Shown: piece after piece, positions 45,328 to 54,269 of the stretch
Layout of the letters: each line of letters opens with the position of its first letter
Numbering within the stretch: the first letter of the stretch is position 1
DNA from: Clostridium lacusfryxellense
GTDB taxonomy: Bacteria > Bacillota > Clostridia > Clostridiales > Clostridiaceae
Assembly: GCF_018861735.1 (NCBI RefSeq)
Contig: NZ_JAHLEB010000005.1
Span: 62,001-126,000, forward strand
Direction: 5' to 3'
Length of the DNA stretch: 64,000 nucleotides
The notes under the pieces: model-generated
What the model saw: the letters and a program-made list of their open reading frames with translations, nothing else
Database searches by the model: none
Told to the model about the DNA's origin: nothing
Made by a program: the position numbers and the translations under genes

Positions 45328-45738
45328 ATGGATAACATTACTACAATTTTCAAAGAAAAAAAATTAAAGCTTACACCTCAACGAATCGCTGTTTATAAAT
45401 ATTTACAGTCGACAAAAGAACATCCCTCTGCAGAAGTAATTTATAAAGCTCTACAACCAACATATCCTACTATGAGTTTGGCTACAGTCTATAAGGCACT
45501 AAAAACTCTTATAGAAGTTGAATTAATAATAGAGCTTAACGTAGGTGAAGGTAATTTTAGATATGACGGTAATATGTCATCACATCCTCACATACAGTGT
45601 GTAAGTTGCGGTAGAGTCGATGACATAGAAGGCATAAGTTTTTCAAATGCCTGTGAAGATGTAAAACAGTATACTAGTTATGAAGTAGTTGCAAGTAAAA
45701 TTTATTTCTATGGTTTATGTCAAAGCTGTAAAAAATAA
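45328..45738 (+). CDS. Fur-family transcriptional regulator (PerR/Fur/Zur type)
   Basis: A 136-residue regulator. The N-terminal winged helix has LTPQRIAVYKYL and LATVYKALKTL. The dimerisation domain has SSHPHIQCVSCGRVDDIEG, giving metal ligands H86 and H88 and cysteines C91 and C94; a second CxxC at C131/C134 completes a structural zinc site. The start is ATG at 45328, after AGGATGG; an earlier in-frame TTG is the -35 box. It is probably PerR or Zur; the sequence alone does not decide. Stands alone, with a bidirectional terminator after it. Confidence 0.9.
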   Translation: MDNITTIFKEKKLKLTPQRIAVYKYLQSTKEHPSAEVIYKALQPTYPTMSLATVYKALKTLIEVELIIELNVGEGNFRYDGNMSSHPHIQCVSCGRVDDIEGISFSNACEDVKQYTSYEVVASKIYFYGLCQSCKK

Positions 45739-45746
45739 TTTATTAA

Positions 45747-45786
45747 AGTAAAAGGAGCATGAATTAATTTCATACTCCTTTTGCTT
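45747..45786. terminator. Bidirectional terminator between Fur-family and lipoprotein genes
   Basis: aaaaggagcatgaa pairs with ttcatactcctttt (one mismatch) around a short loop, with A and T flanks on both sides. It separates two convergent genes. Confidence 0.8.
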
Positions 45787-47027
45787 TATTTATAACTTTT
45801 CTTTAATGTTTCATCCCATTCTTTAGAATTGTAAACACCATCTAAAATCTTTTTTAAAGTAAGAAGCACATTATTTTTGAGTATTTCAGGTATATTATAT
45901 ATTAAAAGCACACTGTTATCATTGGCTTTATACATATGTTCTACCATTATTTTTCCGGTACCGGATACTTTGCTATTTGCAACTTTATTCCCGCTAATAA
46001 TTTCCTTTTGCACAATTCTTGCTTGAACCTCATCGCTATATATATATTTAATAAAATCATTAGCAGTATCCATATTTTTTGCATTTACGGGAACGCTTAA
46101 TAATGAATTAATTATAATAGGAATATTTGATCCAAACTTTGAGTTATTGTCATAATCTTCAACTATTCCTATGTTGCTTCCATTTAGTTTAGAATTAAAA
46201 TAAGAAATAGCAACCAATAATGGCGAATCTCCATTATTAAAATTAATAACACTTTGTTTGTTCCCTAACTCAAAACTATTTTTGGTAATAACCTTATCTT
46301 TCGCGAGTGAGTTAAATTCTTTAAAAATGTCCTGCACACCTTTAATTTTTTTGTATGATTCCTCGCCACTATCATAACTCTCCTCAATCTCATGAATATT
46401 TATGACTTTGCTAGCTACTAATGAAAATAAAAATCCATCGGCATCTACATCATCTGTTAGCACTATTGGGGTTTTCATACCTTTAGCATTAATTTGCTTA
46501 AGCACATCTAGCCATTTCTTTAAACTAGTAGGATTAGCTATTTTTAGTTTTTCTAGATTTGCCTTATTATATAATAGTTCAACTGAATAGGGTATAACCC
46601 CAATACCATAATATTTGTCACCTACTCTACCATAAGACCCCATAATGTCATAATATCTATCACTTATATTGTTTTCTTCATAAGTATCATACAAATCACT
46701 TAGAACTCCTTTTTTGCTAAGTTCAATAAGTGTATTCCTATTTGTGAAAATCATATCTACTTCTGTACCTTTATTAATAGTATCCATAATATCACTTTTT
46801 TCACCTAATACATTATTTAGTTTTACTTCCACATCTGGATTACTTTTTTTATAATCATCAATCATAAATTTAATTACTTCAGAGGAATATATATCGCTCG
46901 TATCTAAAAATATGTTTAGCTTTTTTTGATCTTCTTTTCCAGATTTACAAGCTGAAAGGTTAAGTACCATAATTAAAATTATAAAAATACTACATATTTT
47001 CTTCAGCTCTTTTAATATTTTTTTCAT
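45786..47027 (-). CDS. Extracellular solute-binding lipoprotein (ABC type)
   Basis: A 413-residue protein. A lipoprotein signal with hydrophobic core IFIILIMVLNL ends at lipobox NLSAC (Cys near residue 27). The mature part resembles family 1 binding proteins for sugars or oligosaccharides: LNIFLDTSDIYSSEVIKFMI, GVIPYSVELLYNKANLEKLKI near 140, and DFIKYIYSDEVQARIV near the end. No permease or ATPase gene is adjacent, so the partner transporter and substrate are unknown. TTGAGGTGA precedes the ATG. Confidence 0.8.
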   Translation of the reverse strand: MKKILKELKKICSIFIILIMVLNLSACKSGKEDQKKLNIFLDTSDIYSSEVIKFMIDDYKKSNPDVEVKLNNVLGEKSDIMDTINKGTEVDMIFTNRNTLIELSKKGVLSDLYDTYEENNISDRYYDIMGSYGRVGDKYYGIGVIPYSVELLYNKANLEKLKIANPTSLKKWLDVLKQINAKGMKTPIVLTDDVDADGFLFSLVASKVINIHEIEESYDSGEESYKKIKGVQDIFKEFNSLAKDKVITKNSFELGNKQSVINFNNGDSPLLVAISYFNSKLNGSNIGIVEDYDNNSKFGSNIPIIINSLLSVPVNAKNMDTANDFIKYIYSDEVQARIVQKEIISGNKVANSKVSGTGKIMVEHMYKANDNSVLLIYNIPEILKNNVLLTLKKILDGVYNSKEWDETLKKSYK

Positions 47028-47122
47028 AAATTCACCTCAATGTATTAATAAATATGAATTTTTATTATTTTTAATAAATATTAATTATAGTTGTAACATA
47101 TAATCTAAAGGGGGTGGAATAT

Positions 47123-48082
47123 ATGAGGTTACAAGTGATATTTTTTAAGAAGAAAAATATTTATTATACTATAGCAATTATTGTTTTTATAACAATAATT
47201 ACATTCTTCTTATTATTCAGAAAAAATTCAATAAGTACATTTAATATTGTTAATGAACCTAAAATGATACAATCTGACCTAACCGGAGATGGCATTAAGG
47301 ATATCCTCTACATAAAAACAGAGATGGATAAATATTATATTCAAATAAATTCCGAAGATAAAAGCTATTATCTAGAGCCGTCTAAAAAAATTAGCACTGT
47401 TGGAACTTCTAATCCTCAGTGGCCCATGCGACTTACTTTAATGGATATATCCAGAAACAAAGTACCTGAAATATTTACTCAAGCCTCTATAGAGGATACA
47501 GCATCTCAAAATAATAAAGCTATTTTACATGTTTTTCTTTGGAATGGTGAAAAATTTGATGATATATTTTGTAGTACAAACAATATTTTGGGTTTCATAG
47601 ATAGTAAAAATAATAAAACACCTAAAGTTTTATCTGGAAATATTACCGATGGAATATTACATTTCACTAGTTATATTTTCATTAAAAATGGTTTAAAGTC
47701 CTTTGACTACAACTATACTGATAATTATATGGGCAAAAACACAGTACTAAGTTTCATAACCCTAATGGCAAGTTTCCCGTTACCCCAATTAAATATATCA
47801 AAAGAACTTTTCTCACCTGACTTAAATGGTAATGATATTTCATTATTAGGAGATTTATCAAGTAAAAAAATGCATTTAAACTTCCAAGATGCTGTTTTTA
47901 AAGACTCTAATTGGGATAAAGATGGAAATGCCAATGAAATTCTATGGACTCTAAATTTCAAGGGAACAAATACAAGCGACCTTAAAGAAATAAAAAACTA
48001 CACTATAGAATTAATCGTAAAACTTCTACCTAATAACAATAAAAATTCAACTTTCAAAATAAGCTCAATAAATATTAAGTAA
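47123..48082 (+). CDS. Membrane-anchored extracellular protein with VCBS/FG-GAP-like segment, unknown function
   Basis: A 319-residue protein with a basic start, one membrane helix (about residues 10-33) and an extracellular domain. IQSDLTGDGIKDILYIKT near residue 52 is a calcium-loop, FG-GAP-like pattern, and MDISRNKVPEIFTQAS near 112 is a weaker second one. I recognise no named family. The start is ATG at 47123, after AGGGGGTGG; a GTG three codons earlier lies within that site. It is divergent from the lipoprotein gene, 95 bases away. Confidence 0.6.
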   Translation: MRLQVIFFKKKNIYYTIAIIVFITIITFFLLFRKNSISTFNIVNEPKMIQSDLTGDGIKDILYIKTEMDKYYIQINSEDKSYYLEPSKKISTVGTSNPQWPMRLTLMDISRNKVPEIFTQASIEDTASQNNKAILHVFLWNGEKFDDIFCSTNNILGFIDSKNNKTPKVLSGNITDGILHFTSYIFIKNGLKSFDYNYTDNYMGKNTVLSFITLMASFPLPQLNISKELFSPDLNGNDISLLGDLSSKKMHLNFQDAVFKDSNWDKDGNANEILWTLNFKGTNTSDLKEIKNYTIELIVKLLPNNNKNSTFKISSINIK

Positions 48083-48369
48083 TATATTAAATGTATTTGA
48101 TATATACATATTAATATCTTAAACAAAATTACAAAAGGGACCGTATTATCGGTCCCAAGGGGATGGGGGGGTTACGCATAAAATAATTTATTTTATGCAA
48201 ATGGAGATCTAACTCCGATTACATTAATAATATTAACCTTTTCACGTAATTTTATTCATATAAAATACAATTTAAACTAATTATTTATAAAAATATAATA
48301 TTCAACAAATCGTCCTATAAATTATTAATATTTTTGAAAATAATTCAATTAGATAAGGGAGGAATTTAC
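48083..48369 (+). other. Three consecutive hairpins in the gap before the bactofilin gene
   Basis: GGGACCG/CGGTCCC (48137-48156), a perfect gcataaaataa/ttattttatgc (48176-48198) and GGAG/CTCC (48203-48216) follow one another. A G-rich stretch (ggggatggggggg) lies between the first two. No T run follows the first hairpin on the plus strand. The minus strand has TTTTGTAATTTT, but no minus gene ends here. It may be a leader RNA or small RNA. No match to a riboswitch core that I know. Confidence 0.5.
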
Positions 48370-48768
48370 ATGTTTAATAACAATAATAACAGTAATAATC
48401 ATAAGGAAAAAGACACAGATAGGATTGAAACTTTAGTTGGTGCACAATGTCATATAATTGGTTCTTTGAATGGGAATGGATTGTTAAAACTAGATGGTTC
48501 TATTGATGGAGACATAGTTTGTGATGATGATGTAATTTTAGGCGAAACTGGCCACATAACTGGAAATACAATTTGCAACAATGCATATGTAAACGGAATA
48601 ATTGATGGAAATATCTCTTGTAAAAGTACATTAACTATAGAAAGCTGCGGCAAGGTCACAGGCGATATCTCTGTTAAAAAATTAGTTATTTCTGAAGGTG
48701 GCATTCTTGATGGTAAGTGTACTATGATAGCTTACGAAAAGCCTGACACTGAATTTGATAATTTATAA
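48370..48768 (+). CDS. Bactofilin-like polymer-forming cytoskeletal protein
   Basis: A 132-residue protein. An Asn-rich N-terminal tail (MFNNNNNSNNHKEKD) is followed by one bactofilin domain of short repeating strands (GSLNGNGLLKLDGSIDGDI, GETGHITGNTICNNAYVNG, GKVTGDISVKKLVISEGG), the right-handed beta-helix core. Bactofilins polymerise at the membrane without nucleotide and affect cell shape, motility or sporulation. The start is ATG at 48370, after AGGGAGG. It has its own terminator. Confidence 0.88.
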   Translation: MFNNNNNSNNHKEKDTDRIETLVGAQCHIIGSLNGNGLLKLDGSIDGDIVCDDDVILGETGHITGNTICNNAYVNGIIDGNISCKSTLTIESCGKVTGDISVKKLVISEGGILDGKCTMIAYEKPDTEFDNL

Positions 48769-48798
48769 TTCATTCATAACTTAAATATTAAAAAACAA

Positions 48799-48834
48799 AA
48801 ACAACACATAAATTAAAAATTTTTGTGTTGTTTA
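48799..48834 (+). terminator. Terminator after bactofilin gene
   Basis: aaacaacaca pairs with ttgtgttgttt around an AT-rich loop, between A-rich and AT-rich flanks, 30 bases after the stop. Confidence 0.7.
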
Positions 48835-48885
48835 AAAAAATTTATCATATTAACCTACTTCATTATAGATTTTTACTGGGAAATT

Positions 48886-49932
48886 TTAATGTCTTAGGTT
48901 ATAATTTTCTTCCACAATTTTATTTAGTGTTTCAAGTTTTTTCTCATCTACTAGGTGGGCTAATATATATATAAGCTGTCCTTTATCCTCATCTTCTAAT
49001 TCATCTAAAACACTATGTGTATTTTCATTCGGACTAGTATGTTTAAATTCAACATCGTTATTTTCAAAAGAATCGCTATTTTCAAAAGAATCATTATTAT
49101 CGAATGAACTATCATTTTCAAAAGAATTATTATTAGAAACAGAATTCATAATATCACTAAGATTTAAATTATTTAAATCTAAATTATTTAAGTCGATTCC
49201 AGATAACATATTTGAAATTTGGCTTAGATCTATATCACCCATACCCGAAAATAAGGTTGATATATCATTTTCTTGATCGTTTTCACTTTCATTTGAATTT
49301 ACCGAATTATTATTCTCATTAAAATTATTGTTTTTGTTATTGTTATTGTTTCTATTATTATTATTATTACTATTGTTATTGTTATTATTTTTTGTTCCAT
49401 TCGAAGTTGAATTATCATTTCCTAAATTTAAGCCATTAGCTAAATTACTTAATATGTTATTACCACCTTGGCCAGTTAATGTCCCCATCAAGTTTGATAA
49501 CATATTATTGTCTTGACCACCTAAACTTCCCATTAAATTTCCTAATATATTATTATCTTGCCCACCTAAACTACCCATCAAATTTCCTAACATGTTGTTG
49601 TCTTTACCTCCTAAACCAGAAAGTAAACCTTCAATTAGATTTCCACCACCATTATTTCCACCACCATTATTTCCTCCACCATTATTCCCACCAAGAAAAC
49701 TGGATATTAAACCCAATAACGGACTTGCAGAACTTCCATTTAACATTTGTGCTAATGGGTTACTGTTGCTATTATTGTTGTTGTCATTATTATTATTATC
49801 TCCGTTATTATTGTTTCCGTTATTATTGTTATTATTATTGTTTCCGTTATTACCATTACTATTACCGTTGTTGTTATTGCTGTTGTTTTGATTGTTCATA
49901 TTATTTCTTTCATGCTTATGATGTTTTGACAT
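48886..49932 (-). CDS. Asn/Gly-rich low-complexity protein of unknown function
   Basis: A 348-residue protein built from simple sequence. It has a basic start (MSKHHKHERN), about 60 residues of Asn runs, GGGNN repeats, and three 15-residue tandem units (DNNMLGNLMGSLGGQ type; 49468-49602). A second Asn run, short DLNNLDLNNLNLSD repeats, FENxDSFEN repeats and a normal-looking acidic C-terminus (LDELEDEDKGQLIYILAHLVDEKKLETL) follow. The start is ATG at 49932, after AGGTGA. It may be a spore-coat or exosporium-type protein; this is inference from composition and neighbours only. Confidence 0.7.
   Translation of the reverse strand: MSKHHKHERNNMNNQNNSNNNNGNSNGNNGNNNNNNNNGNNNNGDNNNNDNNNNSNSNPLAQMLNGSSASPLLGLISSFLGGNNGGGNNGGGNNGGGNLIEGLLSGLGGKDNNMLGNLMGSLGGQDNNILGNLMGSLGGQDNNMLSNLMGTLTGQGGNNILSNLANGLNLGNDNSTSNGTKNNNNNNSNNNNNRNNNNNKNNNFNENNNSVNSNESENDQENDISTLFSGMGDIDLSQISNMLSGIDLNNLDLNNLNLSDIMNSVSNNNSFENDSSFDNNDSFENSDSFENNDVEFKHTSPNENTHSVLDELEDEDKGQLIYILAHLVDEKKLETLNKIVEENYNLRH
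49468..49602 (-). repeat. Three 45-base tandem repeats in the Asn/Gly-rich gene
   Basis: Three tandem units encode DNN(M/I)L(G/S)NLMG(S/T)L(G/T)GQ. They are diverged at the nucleotide level but retain length and frame, so the repeat is held as protein sequence. Confidence 0.75.
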
Positions 49933-49987
49933 ATTTATCACCTCATTTATAAATAGGAGAGCCTTAAGCTCTCCCTGATTTTTTTAA

Positions 49988-50215
49988 TTAACAACCGCAG
50001 CTTTTTACTGCTGTTCCACCATATGCACCTTTGCAAAAACAAAATCCTAAGAATAACAATATTAATAAGAAAGCGTTCTTGTTTTCAAGTAGACATGTTC
50101 TTTGAAGTATAATTAAAAGTATTATCGCACAAATTGGATTTGTGCATAGACTTCCTACTGGACTTACCACTGGTGCAACTATTGGTGTATTTCTACAACA
50201 TCTTCTTTTTGACAT
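49988..50215 (-). CDS. Small Cys-rich hydrophobic protein of unknown function
   Basis: A 75-residue protein: MSKRRCCRNTP, then a Pro/Val/Ser stretch, then two hydrophobic segments (CAIILLIILQ and FLLILLFLGFCFC), ending KSCGC. Seven or more cysteines. The start is ATG at 50215, after AAAGGGGAG. Similar small Cys/Gly-rich hydrophobic proteins in Firmicutes are often made during sporulation, but I cannot assign this one. It lies between two other low-complexity genes in the same orientation. Confidence 0.6.
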   Translation of the reverse strand: MSKRRCCRNTPIVAPVVSPVGSLCTNPICAIILLIILQRTCLLENKNAFLLILLFLGFCFCKGAYGGTAVKSCGC

Positions 50216-50338
50216 ATAAAACTCCCCTTTCTGGGCCAAATTTTAATGTGTTACATTTTTCAGCTAAAGTTATGAACATTTTATTTATCCATATTGTTCA
50301 CTTATTATCATTTATCCTAATTTAATTTTTCGCCTTAA

Positions 50339-50770
50339 TTACTCATCGTCACAACTGTCTAAATTAATGATGTTATTTGTACATCCTTTGTTGTTTCTAC
50401 CATTGTTACCGGTACATGCGAATAAAAGTATTAAGATTATAATCCAAATGCCGCTTCCTCCGCCGCATCCACCACCTAATCCGCCTAAGCCACCAAATCC
50501 ACCTAAGCCATATCCGCCGCTAGAACTTGATCCACATCTACAAAGTTCCTTGCAGTGCTTCTTTTCACATCCACATACAGTTCCACAATCTTGTCCTTGA
50601 CCTTGGCCACAGAATAAAAGCAATAATACTATGATCCAAATTATTCCTCCACCACCGAAGCCGCCGCCAAATCCACCGCCACCGCCGCAATTATCGTTGT
50701 TGTTACAGTTTTTATTGGATCCGTTTTTTTGAGCGTCTGCTAATCCGCTTAATAAACCATTCATGTCCAT
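50339..50770 (-). CDS. Gly/Cys-rich protein with two hydrophobic repeats, unknown function
   Basis: A 143-residue protein made of two similar halves. Each is a Gly-rich run (GGGGGFGGGFGGGG; GGFGGLGGLGGGCGGG) followed by a Trp-containing hydrophobic segment (IIWIIVLLLLFC; IWIIILILLFAC). Between them is CGTVCGCEKKHCKELCRCG. The hydrophobic pieces resemble YjcZ-type sporulation proteins. AAGGAGG precedes the ATG. The upstream region holds two near-identical 49-base modules. Spore-envelope function is an inference. Confidence 0.65.
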   Translation of the reverse strand: MDMNGLLSGLADAQKNGSNKNCNNNDNCGGGGGFGGGFGGGGIIWIIVLLLLFCGQGQGQDCGTVCGCEKKHCKELCRCGSSSSGGYGLGGFGGLGGLGGGCGGGSGIWIIILILLFACTGNNGRNNKGCTNNIINLDSCDDE

Positions 50771-50818
50771 TTTAATTACCTCCTTTTTGTATTTCTCTTA
50801 GTTGACTTTTAATTTTTT

Positions 50819-50867
50819 CTTTTGTTTTCTAATATATACTATTCTGATGAAAACATATTGATACAAA
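50819..50867 (-). repeat. 49-base direct repeat, copy 1, upstream of Gly/Cys-rich gene
   Basis: Near-identical to 50934-50982, with two visible differences. On the minus strand the unit contains CAGAATAGTATATATTAG, a possible promoter-like segment. Confidence 0.8.
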
Positions 50868-50933
50868 TTAATTACCTTTGTTTATTCAACTTTTGTTCAA
50901 TCAACTTTTACTATTTAACTTATAGATTCTTAT

Positions 50934-50982
50934 CTTTTGTTTTCTAATATATACTATTCTGATAAAAATATATTGATACAAA
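50934..50982 (-). repeat. 49-base direct repeat, copy 2
   Basis: Second copy, 115 bases from copy 1 in the same orientation. It lies between the Gly/Cys-rich gene and the engB terminator. The intervening sequence is not repeated. Confidence 0.8.
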
Positions 50983-51013
50983 ATTCTTGATTAAAAACTT
51001 GTCAAAAAATAAT

Positions 51014-51071
51014 AATAGACCTAATCACATTGTGCACTAAATGTTAGTTAACACAACCTTATAGGTCTATT
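51014..51071 (-). terminator. Terminator after engB
   Basis: AATAGACCTA pairs with TAGGTCTATT, with a shorter inner helix, followed by TATTTTTTG on the minus strand, about 47 bases beyond the engB stop. Confidence 0.7.
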
Positions 51072-51117
51072 AATATCGCAGCTTATTTTTTTATTCTTTA
51101 GATCTTATTTCATTTAA

Positions 51118-51711
51118 CTATTCCTGAATATCATTATCGTGGAACATATTATTAAGCAATTCATTTACACCAGTTTTTTTAAGTGATGAAATATTAATAA
51201 TCTCTTCATGTTCCTCAAGCGCCAGTGTTTCTCTTATTAATTTATTATTTTGCACTAATTCCGTTCTGTTCAGCTTATCTTTTTTGGTTGCAACTATAAC
51301 AACCTCATATCCAAAATGTTTGATCCAACCGTACATTAAAAGATCATCTTTAGTTGGTTTACGTCTACAATCCACAAGTAACGCTACTTTTTGAAGTTGA
51401 GGTCTACGAACTAAATAGTCCTCCATCATCTTACCCCACTTAGCTTGTTCAGATTTAGATACTTTGGCATATCCGTAACCTGGTAAATCAACAAAATAAA
51501 AACTATTATTTATTAAGAAAAAATTTATAAGTCTAGTTTTTCCAGGTGTCCCACTAACTTTAACAAGCTTTCTTCTGTTCGTTAAAGTATTTATTAAAGA
51601 AGATTTACCTACGTTTGATCTACCAACGAAAGCATACTCCACTCTATTATCTGTTGGGTACTGGGCAGGTTTTACTGCTGAAATTATGAATTCAGATTGT
51701 TTTATCTCCAT
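51118..51711 (-). CDS. engB: Ribosome biogenesis GTPase EngB (YsxC)
   Basis: A 197-residue TRAFAC GTPase needed for 50S assembly. G1 is [16 protein letters not shown] near residue 30, G3 is [15 protein letters not shown] near 73 and G4 is VATKKDKLN near 140. AGAGATAA before the ATG is a modest ribosome site. It lies 55 bases after lonA, the usual Gram-positive order. Cytoplasmic, normal length. Confidence 0.96.
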   Translation of the reverse strand: MEIKQSEFIISAVKPAQYPTDNRVEYAFVGRSNVGKSSLINTLTNRRKLVKVSGTPGKTRLINFFLINNSFYFVDLPGYGYAKVSKSEQAKWGKMMEDYLVRRPQLQKVALLVDCRRKPTKDDLLMYGWIKHFGYEVVIVATKKDKLNRTELVQNNKLIRETLALEEHEEIINISSLKKTGVNELLNNMFHDNDIQE

Positions 51712-51766
51712 TGTTTATCTCTCCAATTAATGTATTTAAAATTATTATATTTACAATTAATATATT

Positions 51767-54079
51767 TTAAAGCAATGCATTTTCAAGTACATCTTCTATT
51801 TTACTTGCAATTATAAATTTTAGTTTGTCTTTAATACTCTTTGGTATCTTTTGTATATCTTTTTCATTATCTTTAGGAATTATTATTGTATCTATTCCCG
51901 CTCTATATGCAGCTAATGATTTTTCCTTAAGTCCACCAATAGGTAAAACCCTTCCTGTAAGAGTAATCTCTCCTGTCATTGCTACGTTATGCCTTACCTT
52001 TCTGCCCGTTAAAGCAGATATCATTGCAGTTATCATAGTTACACCTGCGGAAGGACCATCTTTAGGTACAGCACCTTCAGGCACGTGAATATGGATATCT
52101 TTATTTTTATAGAAATCTTTATCAATATTATACTTGTCAACATTAGCCCTAACATAACTGTATCCAGCTTTAGCAGATTCTTTCATAACATCTCCTAATT
52201 GTCCTGTGAGTTGAAGTTTACCAGTTCCATCCATAGCGCTTGCCTCCACTGGCAGTGTAACTCCACCAACTTCAGTCCATGCTAGTCCAGTTACAATACC
52301 AACTCCATCTTCTGTATCTGCTTTATCATAGGTATATATAGCAGCACCTAAGTACTTTTTAACATGAGTTGTAGTGACATTAACATTTTCTTTGTTCTTT
52401 TCAACCATTTCTGTTATTACTTTTCTAATAACGGAAGCAATTTTTCTCTCAAGATTTCTAACCCCTGATTCCCTAGTATAATTTTCAATAATACAGTTTA
52501 TTGAAGAATCCGAAAAAACTATTTTAGCATCTTCCATATTATGCTCCTTAAGCATCTTTGGAATAAGGTGATTTTTAGCAATGTGGAATTTTTCTTCTGA
52601 GGTGTACCCTGATACCTCAATTATTTCCATTCTATCTAATAATGGTCTTGGAATAGTATCTAATTTATTTGCAGTAGTTATAAATAAAACCTTAGATAAG
52701 TCAAAATCTAATTCAAGGTAATGATCCCTAAAACTTGCATTTTGCTCACTATCCAAAACTTCTAAGAGTGCATCTGCAGGATCGCCCTTAGAATCACCAC
52801 TCATTTTATCAATCTCATCTAATAGAAATAACGGATTTTTAGATCCAGCTTGTTTCATTGCATATATAATTCTACCCGGTATTGCTCCCACGTAAGTTTT
52901 TCTGTGACCTCTGATTTCAGCCTCATCTTTTACTCCACCTAGTGACATTCTTACAAAATTTCTATTTAATGCATTGGCAACAGATTTCGCTATAGATGTC
53001 TTACCAACACCCGGTGGACCTACTAAACAAAGTATAGGACCCTTTAGAGTTTTGCTGATTTTTTTTACGGCTAAGTATTCAATTATTCTTTCTTTAACTT
53101 CCTCAAGCCCATAATGTTCTGTTTCAAAAACTTCTCTAGCCTTTTTAATATCAATGTTATCTTTAGTTAACTTATTAAAAGGTAGAGCTAATACCCAATC
53201 TAAATATGTCCTTATTACTCCATTTTCAGCAGAATAATTACCGGAATTTTTCAATTTATTTAGTTCATAAATTGCTTTTTCTTTCGCTTCTTTAGGAAGT
53301 TTGGCTTTCGTTATTTTAGCTTCGTATTCAGCTACTTCTCTTTTATTCTCGTCTTCTTCGCCTAATTCTTCTTGTATAGCTTTCATTTGTTCTCTTAGAT
53401 AATATTCTTTTTGAATTTTGTCAATTCTGCCTTTAACCTTGGTTCCTATTTTTTTCTCTATCTTTAAGACTTCAAGCTCATTTTTTAATATAAATAATAA
53501 TTTTTCTAATCTTTTCGTTACATCTAATATTTCAAGCAATTCTTGTTTAGTATCAGACTTTAATATTAAATATGAACTTACCATATCACAATATCTTCCT
53601 GGCTCTTCGGTCTCTTCTAAATTAAATAAAGCATCTGGAAAACTGTTAACTGAAAGATTTATGTATTGTTCAAACGACTTATCTATAAGTCTAATATATG
53701 CTTTACATTTTTTATCGTCTACATTTGTTTCATCTTCAATAACTTCTACTTCTACTTTTACAAATGGCTCCTTTTCTTTATACTCCGAAATCTTACCTCT
53801 TTTTATTCCTTCAACTAGAACCCTAATTGTATCACCTGGTAACTTCAATATTTGTTTCACATTACAAATAGTACCAATATTATATATATCCTTTTCTTCT
53901 GGTTCTTCAATTTTAGATTGCTTTTGTGAAACCAAAAAAATTTCTTGATTATTTAGCATAGCATCTTCTAATGCAAGTATAGATTTCTCTCTACCCACGT
54001 CAAAGTGCAATACCATGTATGGAAATATATTCATACCTCTTAGCGGAATTAACGGAAGAAGTTTTGTGTTTTTGTCCAT
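51767..54079 (-). CDS. lon: ATP-dependent protease LonA
   Basis: A 770-residue Lon with an N-terminal substrate domain (LPLIPLRGMNIFPYMVLHFD), a coiled-coil region (YLREQMKAIQEELGEEDE), an AAA+ module (Walker A GPPGVGKTSIAK near 350; Walker B LFLLDEIDKMSG) and a C-terminal protease with Ser in VPKDGPSAGVTM and Lys in GGLKEKSLAAYRAG. It degrades damaged and regulatory proteins in the cytosol. AGAGGGAG precedes the ATG. A 22-base triple repeat lies 125 bases upstream. Confidence 0.97.
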   Translation of the reverse strand: MDKNTKLLPLIPLRGMNIFPYMVLHFDVGREKSILALEDAMLNNQEIFLVSQKQSKIEEPEEKDIYNIGTICNVKQILKLPGDTIRVLVEGIKRGKISEYKEKEPFVKVEVEVIEDETNVDDKKCKAYIRLIDKSFEQYINLSVNSFPDALFNLEETEEPGRYCDMVSSYLILKSDTKQELLEILDVTKRLEKLLFILKNELEVLKIEKKIGTKVKGRIDKIQKEYYLREQMKAIQEELGEEDENKREVAEYEAKITKAKLPKEAKEKAIYELNKLKNSGNYSAENGVIRTYLDWVLALPFNKLTKDNIDIKKAREVFETEHYGLEEVKERIIEYLAVKKISKTLKGPILCLVGPPGVGKTSIAKSVANALNRNFVRMSLGGVKDEAEIRGHRKTYVGAIPGRIIYAMKQAGSKNPLFLLDEIDKMSGDSKGDPADALLEVLDSEQNASFRDHYLELDFDLSKVLFITTANKLDTIPRPLLDRMEIIEVSGYTSEEKFHIAKNHLIPKMLKEHNMEDAKIVFSDSSINCIIENYTRESGVRNLERKIASVIRKVITEMVEKNKENVNVTTTHVKKYLGAAIYTYDKADTEDGVGIVTGLAWTEVGGVTLPVEASAMDGTGKLQLTGQLGDVMKESAKAGYSYVRANVDKYNIDKDFYKNKDIHIHVPEGAVPKDGPSAGVTMITAMISALTGRKVRHNVAMTGEITLTGRVLPIGGLKEKSLAAYRAGIDTIIIPKDNEKDIQKIPKSIKDKLKFIIASKIEDVLENALL

Positions 54080-54203
54080 TTTTCTCCCTCTTTTCTATAT
54101 TATATTAATCGTCTTTTATTAAAATAATATCATTATTTGAATTTACTTTAATTACATATCACAAACTATAACCACTACGTCATTCGATTTTTATAGTTAC
54201 ACC

Positions 54204-54269
54204 ATATTTATATAGTACCAACACTATATTTATATAGTACCAACACTATATTTATATAGTGCCACTACT
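54204..54269 (-). repeat. Three 22-base tandem repeats upstream of lonA
   Basis: atatttatatagtaccaacact occurs at 54204-54225 and 54226-54247, and a diverged unit follows at 54248-54269. Successive units create the dyad cactatat-tt-atatagtg. The spacing is about two helical turns, on one face of the DNA, in the lonA upstream region. Confidence 0.85.

Noticed and set aside
49328-49952. Plus-strand Leu/Pro/Tyr-rich readings opposite the Asn/Gly-rich gene
   Set aside because: They are antisense products of Asn and Gly codon runs, without ribosome sites or plausible domains.
49988-50770. Small Cys/Gly-rich proteins as RiPP (bacteriocin or sactipeptide) precursors
   Set aside because: No radical SAM enzyme, lanthionine synthetase, protease or exporter is nearby, and the hydrophobic segments look structural.
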